Below, in pieces: positions 1-6,206 of a stretch of 11,616 bases of DNA (positions are counted from its first letter, which is position 1; the number at the start of each line of letters is the position of its first letter). A program made the position numbers and the translations under genes. Below the pieces are notes generated by a model. The model saw only the letters and a list, made by a program, of their open reading frames with translations. It was not told the DNA's origin and ran no database searches. Source of the stretch: Propionibacteriaceae bacterium (GTDB lineage Bacteria; Actinomycetota; Actinomycetes; Propionibacteriales; Propionibacteriaceae); the NCBI GenBank assembly GCA_031255975.1, contig JAIRRM010000054.1, positions 1 to 11,616 of the forward strand, given 5' to 3'.

Positions 1-1
1 T

Positions 2-760
2 ACTTGCGTAGCCATCGCCGATATCGCCAACCAACCGCACCAGGCGCGGCAGCCGTACGTGGGGGCGTCGGCTTTCGCGCACAAGGCGGGGTTGCACGCT
101 TCGGCGTTGCTGGTGAACGAGGATCTGTACCAGCACATTCGGCCCGAATCGGTGGGCAATGGGATGCGAATGCTGATTTCGGACATGGCCGGGCGTTCCA
201 ATGTGCAGATCAAGGCGGCACAACTGGGGCTCGACCTCACCGACCGACAGGTGGCGGCGGAGGTGAGCGATCTCGTAAAAGAACGCGAGGCGGTGGGGTA
301 CTCGTTCGAGGCGGCCGATGCCAGTTTCGAGCTATTGGTGCGCGGCTATCTGGGCCGGCTGGAGGCGCCCTTCGAGGTCATCAGTTGGCGGGTGTTCACC
401 GAGGAGCGTGCTGGACTTGATCTGGCGGCGGCGTCGGAGGCCACCGTGAAACTCGGTGTAGCGGGGCAGATCCATAACTACGTCGGTGAGGGCAACGGCC
501 CCGTGAACGCACTCGGAGTGGCGCTGGCGCGGGCGCTCAACCCGGCGTTCCCGCAGGTCACCGCGTACGAACTCACCGACTATCGGGTGCGGGTACTCGA
601 TACCGACCGCGGCACCGATGCCAGCGTCCGGGTGTTGATTGACACCTCTGACGGTGCCGGGCATCGCTGGACGACGGTGGGAGTTGGTACAAACGTCATA
701 GAGGCATCCTGGGAGGCGCTCTCGGATTCGTATCTGTACGGGCTCATCAAAGGTTTCTAG
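2..760 (+). CDS. cimA: Citramalate synthase, C-terminal part (5' end outside window)
   Basis: The frame is open from base 2, so the gene enters from the left; 252 residues are visible. Family knowledge: CimA condenses acetyl-CoA and pyruvate to (R)-citramalate, an entry to 2-oxobutyrate and isoleucine synthesis, and belongs to the isopropylmalate/homocitrate synthase family. The catalytic TIM barrel with its metal ligands is mostly missing here. What is seen is the linker segment AFAHKAGLHAS (fragment residues about 24-34), then DLYQHIRPESVGN and MRMLISDMAGRSN. The C-terminal LeuA-type dimer/regulatory domain follows, with GEGNGPVNALG, YRVRVLD and WTTVGVGTNVIEASWEAL. This domain normally binds the feedback amino acid (isoleucine in CimA). 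LeuA is the main alternative, but the YVGASAFAHKAGLHAS and VSDM/ISDMAGRSN style fits CimA better. No obvious terminator follows the TAG stop. Confidence 0.87.
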   Translation, partial: TCVAIADIANQPHQARQPYVGASAFAHKAGLHASALLVNEDLYQHIRPESVGNGMRMLISDMAGRSNVQIKAAQLGLDLTDRQVAAEVSDLVKEREAVGYSFEAADASFELLVRGYLGRLEAPFEVISWRVFTEERAGLDLAAASEATVKLGVAGQIHNYVGEGNGPVNALGVALARALNPAFPQVTAYELTDYRVRVLDTDRGTDASVRVLIDTSDGAGHRWTTVGVGTNVIEASWEALSDSYLYGLIKGF

Positions 761-941
761 CTAAGGCGCGGCCAGTTGCGGGTAGATGCGGTTCGGGCAC
801 GGTTACCACAGCTGAATCGTTCGTCGCTCACGCTAAACGAAAGCTGCGGTTTTCTGCGAATATGAGCGCATTACTATGTCGATTTCGCTTTTCGGTTGGA
901 TATTCGCGTTAAAACCATGAGAATGAACTTCAATTTTGCAT

Positions 942-962
942 TCCCCAAGGCATGGTTGGGGA
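942..962. repeat. Hairpin in the cimA to 132-aa gene intergenic region
   Basis: TCCCCAA at 942-948 and TTGGGGA at 956-962 are exact inverted copies around a 7-nt loop. The element sits in the 297-bp stretch 761-1057, which holds no gene and becomes visibly AT-richer after about 830. There is no T-run after the stem, so it is not a classical terminator. It could be an operator, or a 5' leader structure if transcription starts upstream of it. Confidence 0.5.
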
Positions 963-971
963 GTGCTACCC

Positions 972-985
972 ATGACAAATGTCAT
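972..985. promoter_or_regulatory. Palindrome ATGACAAATGTCAT, candidate operator
   Basis: Two perfect 6-bp half sites (ATGACA/TGTCAT) are separated by AA, 72 bp upstream of the ATG at 1058. Symmetry and size fit a binding site for a dimeric regulator. No strong -35/-10 pair is apparent around it; TAACGT (1006-1011) or TTATAT (1011-1016) are possible -10 elements, which would put the palindrome near -35 to -50. The regulator is unknown and the operator role is inferred. Confidence 0.4.
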
Positions 986-1057
986 AAATCTAAACGGTAT
1001 CGGGCTAACGTTATATCACCCCCCGTGCGTAGGGTCACGGCCTATAAGGAGAAAACA

Positions 1058-1456
1058 ATGAGCGAAAGCCAGCAAGAGCAGTTGATATTCGTCGGTGAAC
1101 ATGTTCAGATCGGCGGCGGTTTCATGGGCATTAAACCGTTGGCGCAGAACGGTGCCGTTACGGTGTCGCAGTCTGGTCAAGTAGTTTTGTACGGAACCAA
1201 GGGGCAAGTCATCGACAGCGGCCCCGCCGCCACCGCCATCGCCAAGAAGATGTTTGGTGCGGGAACCTCGGTACGTCTCACCCTCGGTGAAAACAGCTAC
1301 ACGATCAGCACGAACTCGTCCCTCGGGCGGGTGATGAGTGGAGACATCGGTGGGATTTTCGGTGGCAGCCTGGCCAACCGGATCGCCTCGGTACAAGGGA
1401 ACGTCGGCCTTATCGAAGCCATCGGTATGTTCCAACAGGCGGCGCGGCAGGCTTAG
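1058..1456 (+). CDS. Uncharacterised 132-aa protein
   Basis: I do not recognise a family. The start at 1058 is chosen because AAGGAG (1046-1051) lies 6 nt before the ATG. The frame stays open upstream to about 896, but that part is AT-rich, lacks coding bias and contains the regulatory palindrome. The protein has no signal peptide or membrane segment and looks cytosolic. The first 75 residues alternate short hydrophobic strands and glycines (IGGGFMGIKPL, VTVSQSGQVVLYG, VRLTLGENSYTI), suggesting a small beta-sheet domain. The C-terminal part is glycine-rich (GDIGGIFGG) and ends in a hydrophobic, probably helical stretch (GLIEAIGMFQQAARQ). A PH-like or similar beta fold is possible but is a guess. 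The gene is convergent with deoA with 3 bp between the stop codons. It is apparently monocistronic with its own AT-rich promoter region. Confidence 0.85.
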   Translation: MSESQQEQLIFVGEHVQIGGGFMGIKPLAQNGAVTVSQSGQVVLYGTKGQVIDSGPAATAIAKKMFGAGTSVRLTLGENSYTISTNSSLGRVMSGDIGGIFGGSLANRIASVQGNVGLIEAIGMFQQAARQA

Positions 1457-1459
1457 CCG

Positions 1460-2734
1460 CTAGCCCACTCGTTCCCATACCATCGGGGCGACGGATGGTT
1501 GCCGTTCGCCGATGGTGATGGCGTCTTCCAACACCTCCAGTGCCGCTGCGATGCGGGATTCGGTGTCGGTGTGCAGCGTCAGCAACGGCTGGCCTTTGTG
1601 TACCGTATCGCCGGGCTTTGCATGTAACAGGATGCCAGCCCCGGCTTGCACCGGGTCCTCTTTGCGGGTGCGTCCGGCACCGAGCCGCCACGAGGCGACG
1701 CCGACGGCCAGCGCGTCTATGGTGCCCACGATGCCATCGCGGTCGGCGTACAACTCTTGTGCGAACCGAGCGCGGGGTAGCGGTGCGTCCGGGTCGCCGT
1801 GCTGGGCGGCGATCATGGCGCGCCACACATCCATCGCCTTGCCGCTGGCGAGCACGGCGGCGGGGTCGGCGTCCAGGTGAGCCAACTCCACCATCACCTG
1901 AGCCAGCGCCACGGTGAGTTCAACCACGTCGGCAGGGCCACCACCGGCCAACACCTCGACCGATTCCGCCACCTCCAGCGCGTTGCCCACGGCGTACCCC
2001 AACGGCACGTCCATGTTGGTGAGCAACGCCACGGTTTCCACCCCCGCCGCCTTGCCGAGCGCTACCATACGGGTGGCGAGTTCACGGGCCTGCGTAATGT
2101 CTTTCATGAAGGCTCCGGCACCCACCTTCACGTCCAGCACCAGTCCAGCCGCGCCTTCGGCGATCTTCTTGCTCATGATAGAACTGGCCATCAATGGGAT
2201 GGCGGGCACCGTACCGGTCACGTCGCGCAGCGCGTACAACTTCTTGTCCGCCGGGGCCAGCCCCGGCCCAGCCGCGCACACCACCGCGCCGATGGTGGCC
2301 AACTGCCGCCGCATCTCGCTCTCAGTGAGGTATGCCTGCCAACCGGGGATGGATTCCAACTTGTCAAGCGTGCCCCCGGTGTGGCCGAGCCCACGCCCAG
2401 AGAGTTGCGGCACGGCACCACCACAGGCGGCGACCAGCGGAGTCAGTGGCAGGGTGATCTTGTCACCGACGCCACCGGTGGAATGCTTGTCCACCAGAGG
2501 GCGCGACAGGTCTCGGAAGTCCATCCGCGAACCGGAGTCGATCATCGCTTGAGTCCAACTGGCGAGTTCGTCATCGTCTAACCCCTGGAAATAGACCGCC
2601 ATCGCCATGGCGCTCATCTGTTCGTCAGGGATGCGGCCATTTGTGAACGAATCCAGCAACCATTTGATCTCGCCGGAGGTCAGTTTCTGGCCATCGCGCT
2701 TGCGTTCAATGATCTCCACTGCGTTGTAACTCAT
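1460..2734 (-). CDS. deoA: Thymidine phosphorylase
   Basis: Thymidine/pyrimidine-nucleoside phosphorylase, 424 aa, the usual length. It cleaves thymidine with phosphate to thymine and 2-deoxyribose-1-phosphate in cytosolic nucleoside salvage. Visible marks are the phosphate-binding loop KHSTGGVGDK (83-92), the family signature SGRGLGHTGGTLDKLE (112-127) and the base-binding segment with R170, S185 and K189. These three match the Arg/Ser/Lys that contact the pyrimidine in E. coli DeoA. The PYNP C-terminal domain spans about 340-412 (EDPVQAGAGILLHAKPGDTV). An in-frame ATG at 2779 would add 15 residues (MPTYPRRRLTW...) unlike the family N-terminus. The start at 2734 gives the expected MSYNAVEIIERKRDG. 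No Shine-Dalgarno sequence is present, but a -10-like GATACT lies 6 nt before this ATG, so the mRNA may be leaderless. Pdp specificity (uridine too) cannot be excluded. Confidence 0.95.
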   Translation of the reverse strand: MSYNAVEIIERKRDGQKLTSGEIKWLLDSFTNGRIPDEQMSAMAMAVYFQGLDDDELASWTQAMIDSGSRMDFRDLSRPLVDKHSTGGVGDKITLPLTPLVAACGGAVPQLSGRGLGHTGGTLDKLESIPGWQAYLTESEMRRQLATIGAVVCAAGPGLAPADKKLYALRDVTGTVPAIPLMASSIMSKKIAEGAAGLVLDVKVGAGAFMKDITQARELATRMVALGKAAGVETVALLTNMDVPLGYAVGNALEVAESVEVLAGGGPADVVELTVALAQVMVELAHLDADPAAVLASGKAMDVWRAMIAAQHGDPDAPLPRARFAQELYADRDGIVGTIDALAVGVASWRLGAGRTRKEDPVQAGAGILLHAKPGDTVHKGQPLLTLHTDTESRIAAALEVLEDAITIGERQPSVAPMVWERVG

Positions 2735-2740
2735 CTTCTG

Positions 2741-2746
2741 AGTATC
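2741..2746 (-). promoter_or_regulatory. Candidate -10 of deoA (leaderless start)
   Basis: On the minus strand GATACT is followed by 6 nt and then the deoA ATG. The transcript would begin at or next to the start codon, in line with the absence of a ribosome binding site. No convincing -35 is seen. Functional assignment is inferred. Confidence 0.45.
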
Positions 2747-2805
2747 CCACGTCAAACGGCGGCGCGGGTAAGTGGGCAATGAACTCCAAGGGAGCGCGCG
2801 TGCCC

Positions 2806-2811
2806 TATGCT
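2806..2811 (+). promoter_or_regulatory. Candidate -10 of the FAH-family gene (leaderless start)
   Basis: TATGCT fits the actinobacterial TANNNT pattern and is followed by exactly 6 nt and the ATG at 2818. No ribosome binding site precedes that ATG. It lies 59 bp from the divergent deoA -10, so the two promoters face away from each other inside an 83-bp spacer. Confidence 0.5.
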
Positions 2812-2817
2812 CTCGTC

Positions 2818-3606
2818 ATGCGTATCGCCAGGTTTACTATCGCCGACTGTCAGCCCAGGTACGGAGTGGTCGATGACGGCCCAGAGCCGGTAAGCATCAC
2901 TGAGCTGGACGGTGACCCGTTTGCCGCTGAGCCGAAACTGTCCACGCGCGCCCATTGGCTTACGGACGTACGGCTGCTGTCCCCGGTGGCCCCGAGCAAG
3001 GTGGTAGGTGTGGGCCGCAATTACGCCGACCATGTGGCTGAGATGGGCTCAGAGGTGCCTTTCGAGCCAGCGCTGTTCTTGAAACCCAGCACGGCGGTGA
3101 TCGGGCCGGGCAGGTCAATCCGCAAGCCCGCCGCCACAGCCGAATTGCATTACGAGGGCGAATTGGCGGTGGTTATCGCTCGCAGATGTCGTAAAGCGGA
3201 CATAGCCGAAGTGGGGGAGTACATCATGGGGTACACGGTGGCCAATGATGTCACCGCCCGCGATCTGCAACGCCGCGAGACTCAATGGACTCGCGCGAAA
3301 GGCTGGGACACGTTCTGCCCGCTCGGCCCATGGGTGGAGACGGGGATCAGTTTGGACGAGGCAGGGCGGTTGGGGCTGCGTACCTTGGTTGATGGCGAGG
3401 TGAAGCAGGACGGCAACACCGCCCAGTTGATCCGGGGTCTGGCCGAACTGGTGGCCTATATCTCCCACTTCACCACTTTGTTGCCAGGTGATGTGATTCT
3501 CACCGGTACCCCCTCCGGTGTGGGGCCGCTTGAACCGGGGCAGCAGGTGAGTATTGAGATTGAGAGTGTCGGTACGCTCACCAATCCGGTGATTTCCGAG
3601 CGGTGA
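2818..3606 (+). CDS. Fumarylacetoacetate hydrolase family protein
   Basis: A 262-aa enzyme of the FAH superfamily, which hydrolyses or decarboxylates small 2-oxo or acylpyruvate-type acids with a divalent metal. Visible marks are VGVGRNYADHVAEMG (63-77), the metal ligands E113 and E115 in HYEGELAVVI, D144 in VANDVTARDLQ, K161 in the RAKGWDTF segment, and GTPSGVGPLEPG (230-241). The start at 2818 gives the typical short N-terminus MRIARF and coincides with the leaderless -10. An in-frame ATG at 2779 would add 13 unlike residues and overlaps the deoA promoter area. Substrate cannot be read from the sequence: acylpyruvase, oxaloacetate decarboxylase and 2-hydroxyhepta-diene-dioate isomerase are all within reach of the family. 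Related actinobacterial genes are often found near leucine/isoleucine synthesis genes, which agrees with cimA close by, but I infer no direct link. Confidence 0.9.
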   Translation: MRIARFTIADCQPRYGVVDDGPEPVSITELDGDPFAAEPKLSTRAHWLTDVRLLSPVAPSKVVGVGRNYADHVAEMGSEVPFEPALFLKPSTAVIGPGRSIRKPAATAELHYEGELAVVIARRCRKADIAEVGEYIMGYTVANDVTARDLQRRETQWTRAKGWDTFCPLGPWVETGISLDEAGRLGLRTLVDGEVKQDGNTAQLIRGLAELVAYISHFTTLLPGDVILTGTPSGVGPLEPGQQVSIEIESVGTLTNPVISER

Positions 3607-3634
3607 GTAAGGCGACCGGAGTCTGTTTACTCAC
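3603..3634 (+). terminator. Inverted repeat over the FAH gene stop codon, possible terminator
   Basis: GTGAGTAA (3603-3610) and TTACTCAC (3627-3634) are exact inverted copies. The 16-nt loop contains a smaller GAC/GTC stem. The 5' arm includes the TGA stop. There is no T-tract after it (GCCGGG follows), so termination would need to be of the U-less type; a role as operator for the next gene is equally possible. Confidence 0.35.
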
Positions 3635-3645
3635 GCCGGGCACGG

Positions 3646-3651
3646 TAGGCT
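3646..3651 (+). promoter_or_regulatory. Candidate -10 for the CPBP protease gene
   Basis: TAGGCT fits TANNNT and would place the transcription start around 3658, giving a leader of about 25 nt. Unlike its neighbours this gene has a clear Shine-Dalgarno sequence (GGCGGAGGT just before the ATG at 3685), as expected for a leadered transcript. Confidence 0.4.
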
Positions 3652-3684
3652 GTGGCGCATGTGTTCTAACGAGGCGGAGGTCTG

Positions 3685-4695
3685 ATGGCGTCGGGTGGTT
3701 ATCGTCGTAAGACTGGGAGGGCTAAAGCGGGTGGCAAAGCGGTGGAACCGGCGCAACGCAAGCCGACGTTCCGCGAGCGGGCGATATATTCGACTCGCAC
3801 GTTGAACCCGCCGTCAGGCGTTGATTATTCTCGGGTTCTTTCCGGGCCGGGGCAGCGCCCTGTCACTTCCGTCGCCGGGTTGGCTGCGGTGTTATTGGGG
3901 TTTTTCATCATCTATCCGTTGGTGGCGAAGTTGGTGTTGACGGTTGGTTACCTGATGCGAGGTATGCCGGGCACGTCTGCCGAATACACCCGTGACGCGC
4001 TGGCTTTCCACTATTGGGAGGGGCTGCTGGCCGCGCATATCGGCTGGGCGGTGCTGATTCCGGTGACATTTTTGCTGCTGCGCTACGTACATCGCCGTGA
4101 AGGCATCTGGCTCTCCAGCGTGCAGCCTGGAATGAGGTGGCGTTATCTGCTGTTCGCGGTAGTGATCGCGGCGTTGGTGATGAACGGCGTGTATTGGATG
4201 ACGTCCGGCAAGGATTTCGGATACAACCCGGAAAGCAACTTGGGGGTGTGGCTGGCGGTCATATTTGTGACCACCCCGTTCCAAGCAGCGGCTGAGGAGT
4301 ACTTCTTCCGCGGCTATCTCACTCAGGTGCTGGGGTCGCTTATCAAGTGGCGCTGGGTGTCGGTGGCGGCGTCGGCGCTGCTGTTCGGCGCGGCGCACGG
4401 GTTTGGGCAGAGCCTACCGATGTTTACCACCCGAGTGGTGTTCGGGTTGGTGATGGGAGCCCTGGTGGTGCTGACCGGCGGTCTGGAGGCGGCGATCGCG
4501 GCTCATGTGGTGAACAACCTGTCGGCGTTCACGTACGCGGCGCTGGGAGGCGGAGTCGCCGCCGCCCGATCATTCACCGAGGCGACGTGGGAAGCGGGTG
4601 CCATCAACATCGCGTCGTACGCGGTAGTCGGAGTGATCTGCTACTTCATCGGTCGGGCGCTCAAGGTGGCGCGCTACACCCCGGCGCTGGATTAA
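3685..4695 (+). CDS. CPBP (CAAX/Abi) intramembrane metalloprotease
   Basis: A 336-aa membrane protein with the three motifs of the CPBP/Abi family. These are EEYFFRG (E204, E205, R209), LLFGAAHG with H238, and HVVNN with H274 and N278. The two glutamates and two histidines are the predicted metal and catalytic residues. Hydrophobic segments occur at about 64-90, 115-132, 152-172, 186-200, 224-240, 250-266, 270-288 and 306-324. The first 60 residues are basic and look cytosolic (RRKTGRAKAGGK). Known members process prenylated proteins in eukaryotes; in bacteria they are linked to bacteriocin self-immunity, signal peptide or regulator cleavage, and membrane protein turnover. No bacteriocin gene is nearby, so the substrate is unknown. 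The start is supported by GGCGGAGG 5-8 nt upstream. The gene has its own candidate promoter and is followed by the tRNA pair. Confidence 0.93.
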   Translation: MASGGYRRKTGRAKAGGKAVEPAQRKPTFRERAIYSTRTLNPPSGVDYSRVLSGPGQRPVTSVAGLAAVLLGFFIIYPLVAKLVLTVGYLMRGMPGTSAEYTRDALAFHYWEGLLAAHIGWAVLIPVTFLLLRYVHRREGIWLSSVQPGMRWRYLLFAVVIAALVMNGVYWMTSGKDFGYNPESNLGVWLAVIFVTTPFQAAAEEYFFRGYLTQVLGSLIKWRWVSVAASALLFGAAHGFGQSLPMFTTRVVFGLVMGALVVLTGGLEAAIAAHVVNNLSAFTYAALGGGVAAARSFTEATWEAGAINIASYAVVGVICYFIGRALKVARYTPALD

Positions 4696-4704
4696 ACGAG
4701 ACGT

Positions 4705-4734
4705 TTGGCTTGGGGTCGGGCTATCCATTAGAGT
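4705..4734 (+). promoter_or_regulatory. Candidate promoter of the tRNA-Gln/tRNA-Glu unit
   Basis: TTGGCT (4705-4710), an 18-bp spacer and TAGAGT (4729-4734) form a reasonable -35/-10 pair. The predicted start is near 4741, about 25 nt upstream of mature tRNA-Gln. It lies between the protease stop codon and the tRNA. Confidence 0.4.
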
Positions 4735-4765
4735 ATGTGAGCGTTGCCCAGCAAGTCTGGCGAAC

Positions 4766-4837
4766 TGGGGTATGGGGTAATTGGCAGCCCGCCGGATTCT
4801 GGTTCCGTCAGTCCAGGTTCGAGTCCTGGTACCCCAA
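4766..4837 (+). tRNA. tRNA-Gln (anticodon CTG)
   Basis: A 72-nt cloverleaf: 7-bp acceptor stem (4766-4772 with 4830-4836), D stem 4775-4778/4787-4790, anticodon stem 4792-4796/4804-4808, T stem 4813-4817/4825-4829 with TTCGAGT loop. The discriminator is A4837. Anticodon CTG is at 4799-4801, reading CAG codons. No CCA is encoded (CGC follows), so CCA must be added post-transcriptionally. The outermost anticodon-stem pair (27-43; C4792 with T4808) is a mismatch; the other four pairs are sound. The fold otherwise matches bacterial tRNA-Gln, including the weak-looking U1-A72 pair typical for it. Confidence 0.95.
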
Positions 4838-4917
4838 CGCTGACCGAGGGCAAAGCCGGGTTGAGTGGCCTGAAAGGTTGCGGACGCCCAGCCGCTGCGG
4901 CGGCGACAATTGAACAT

Positions 4918-4993
4918 GGCCCCGTTGTGTAGTGGTCCAGCACGCGGCCCTCTCAAGGCTGAAACGGCGGTTCGAATCCGCTCGGGGCTACCA
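4918..4993 (+). tRNA. tRNA-Glu (anticodon CTC)
   Basis: A 76-nt cloverleaf including the encoded CCA (4991-4993). Acceptor stem 4918-4924/4983-4989 (G-U at pair 1-72, as in other actinobacterial tRNA-Glu), D stem GTG/CAC, anticodon stem 4945-4949/4957-4961 around loop CTCTCAA with anticodon CTC at 4952-4954, T loop TTCGAAT. It lies 80 bp after tRNA-Gln, probably in one transcript. Its 3' end is the left edge of the accessory segment and a plausible integration target. Confidence 0.96.
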
Positions 4994-5044
4994 GCAACAA
5001 GACCCCTAGTCAGAGGCTTATCTGGCTAGGGGTCTTTTGTTGCT
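4994..5044 (+). terminator. Strong intrinsic terminator after tRNA-Glu
   Basis: GCAACAAGACCCCTAGTCAGA (4994-5014) pairs with TCTGGCTAGGGGTC plus TTTTGTTGC (5021-5043) around the loop GGCTTA. The stem is about 21 bp with one G-U pair and a 2-nt T bulge; the TTTT run is built into the lower stem, whose AACAA/TTGTT part would reopen. It ends the tRNA unit immediately after the CCA. Confidence 0.85.
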
Positions 5045-5053
5045 CGCAGCGCT

Positions 5054-5071
5054 GATGACAGGCAGATGACA
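5054..5071. repeat. Direct repeat GATGACA, 11 bp apart
   Basis: GATGACA occurs at 5054-5060 and 5065-5071, one helical turn apart, between the tRNA terminator and the integrase remnant. Short direct repeats in this position are typical places for integrase arm-type or excisionase binding, but the function here is only inferred. Confidence 0.35.
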
Positions 5072-5076
5072 CAGGA

Positions 5077-5238
5077 CTACGCCGATAGCGCCAACTTGCG
5101 GGCGTTCTCCATTGCATCAGCGACCTCGACGGCGCGGTCTGGAAACAGGTGGCCAGAGAGATTAAACGTCATCGTTGCCGACTTGTATTCGAGCATGTTT
5201 TGAACGGCTTTCGCGTCAGCTTCGGCGGCAAGTGTGGC
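5077..5238 (-). pseudogene. Tyrosine recombinase (phage-type integrase), C-terminal remnant
   Basis: About 53 codons read on the minus strand match the end of an actinobacterial phage integrase: ATLAAEADAKAVQ, then MLEYKSATMTFNLSGHLF, then PDRAVEVADAMENARK and the stop at 5077. In active family members the middle segment reads like MLGHKSATMTLDxYGHLF, with the conserved His and the nucleophilic Tyr. Here the His is Tyr (EY for GH) and the Tyr is Ser (TCT, one base from TAT). The stretch AAEADAK also seems two residues short of the usual AGAN(V)K turn. Upstream the frame meets TGA at 5239-5241 and integrase similarity stops, so the N-terminal domain and the R-x-x-R region are gone. It cannot be an active recombinase. 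The gene pointed toward the tRNA-Glu 3' end, as expected for an element integrated there. Confidence 0.85.
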
Positions 5239-5279
5239 TCATGTTTTAAGGGATCAAAACTGAGATTGAGCGCTTTGGT

Positions 5280-5972
5280 ATGTGGAAAAATGACAGCGTG
5301 ATTAGAAATAAAGCATTTGTGCTGGGGTACCGTATTGCCGCGCTCGTTATTATTACCACTGGGTTAATGGACATAGTGGGCGTATTCGCGGGAAACGTCA
5401 ATTGGTATATCTTTTTCGCATATACCATCCAGTCCAATGTGCTTGTGTGGCTGATGTTCGTAGTGCTTATAGCAAAGACGGCGACTGCTCCCCGGCACAG
5501 CGAAGTGGCTGCTGCGGGTCAGTTCGGGTTTTATCCCGTGGCTTCCTTTGCGGTGAGCATTGCGATACTCATAACGATGCTGATTTTCTGGGCGATTCTT
5601 GCCCCGATGAGTTGGGCAGGCGGTGGCCTTCTGACGTTCTCGAATCTTGCGGTTCATCTGGTTTGCCCACTTTTGATGCTCGGTGACCGGATCATGTTCT
5701 ATGGCGGGGGCGTTATGCGAAAACGTGAAGTATTATCCATCGCCGTGTTTCCCTATATTTACATTGCACAGTCGTTCGCACTCGGGTTAACGCGGGCAGT
5801 TTATTTCGAGCCTCTCCGTATCGAGGCTTACTACATCTATCCTTTTTTGGACTTCGACGCGCACGGTTACTGGGTTTTCCTCTACATTGCGCTGTTGACA
5901 GTGTTTTTCCTAGGCATCGGATACCTTTGGTGGTGGTTCATCGAGAAAAAAGTGACTGCTAATCGGAAATAG
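5280..5972 (+). CDS. Pr6Pr-family six-TM membrane protein
   Basis: A 230-aa integral membrane protein, about six hydrophobic segments: 14-38, 42-65, 84-108, 115-140, 150-172 and 196-221. The motifs FAYTIQSNVLVW (46-57), SNLAVHLVCPLLMLGDR (121-137) and YPFLDFDAHGYW (187-198) resemble the bacterial Pr6Pr family, distantly related to eukaryotic AIG1/FAR-17a proteins. The biochemical role of the bacterial members is unknown. Members keep the TIQSN, H-x-x-x-P and YPFLD patterns, which are all present. Codon use differs from the neighbours: AGA, ATA, TTA and AT-ending codons are frequent and GC is visibly lower. It also sits directly behind the broken integrase, so recent horizontal acquisition is likely. 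No good ribosome binding site precedes the ATG at 5280; GTG at 5298 is an alternative start. It looks intact. Confidence 0.8.
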   Translation: MWKNDSVIRNKAFVLGYRIAALVIITTGLMDIVGVFAGNVNWYIFFAYTIQSNVLVWLMFVVLIAKTATAPRHSEVAAAGQFGFYPVASFAVSIAILITMLIFWAILAPMSWAGGGLLTFSNLAVHLVCPLLMLGDRIMFYGGGVMRKREVLSIAVFPYIYIAQSFALGLTRAVYFEPLRIEAYYIYPFLDFDAHGYWVFLYIALLTVFFLGIGYLWWWFIEKKVTANRK

Positions 5973-6206
5973 ACGAGGGGAAAGCAGGGCGACTCTCATG
6001 CCCCGTGTGTGGAGTTGCTCGCGGTTTTATCTGGCATATCACATCGGCGGCAATTGCGAGCGATGCCGCCGTATGCCTGAACTTATGAGTATGCGACCGG
6101 CAGTGCGGCGAATCGGCGGCATGGCACTTGTCACCGTAGTCTTCTCGCGTGTCACGCTCTGGCTACGCCGTGTCGTTGCGGCGCTGCCGCTCCTAGCTCG
6201 GGTCTG
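5973..6206. other. Segment without a recognisable gene; contains a hairpin
   Basis: Open frames exist on both strands but none shows a convincing family or coding bias. GGCGGCA (6046-6052) and TGCCGCC (6064-6070) form a 7-bp stem with an 11-nt loop; no T-run follows. The 10-mer ATCGGCGGCA at 6043-6052 recurs at 6112-6121. Probably degraded mobile DNA. Confidence 0.4.

Noticed and set aside
896..1057. Longer N-terminus for the 132-aa protein
   Set aside because: No ribosome binding site at 896, AT-rich non-coding composition, and a much better start at 1058 with AAGGAG.
1444..1460. GCGGC/GCCGC hairpin between the convergent 132-aa gene and deoA as terminator
   Set aside because: Only 5 bp, inside the coding ends, no T-run on either strand; too weak to call.
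1799..2581. 260-aa open frame antisense to deoA
   Set aside because: The opposite strand has the full thymidine phosphorylase signature; the antisense frame is His/Gly/Arg-rich low-complexity typical of shadows.
4918..4993. Search for a CRISPR array or a second tRNA-derived attachment site to the right
   Set aside because: No regular repeat-spacer pattern occurs anywhere in the window, and no second copy of the tRNA-Glu 3' end was found before deaD.
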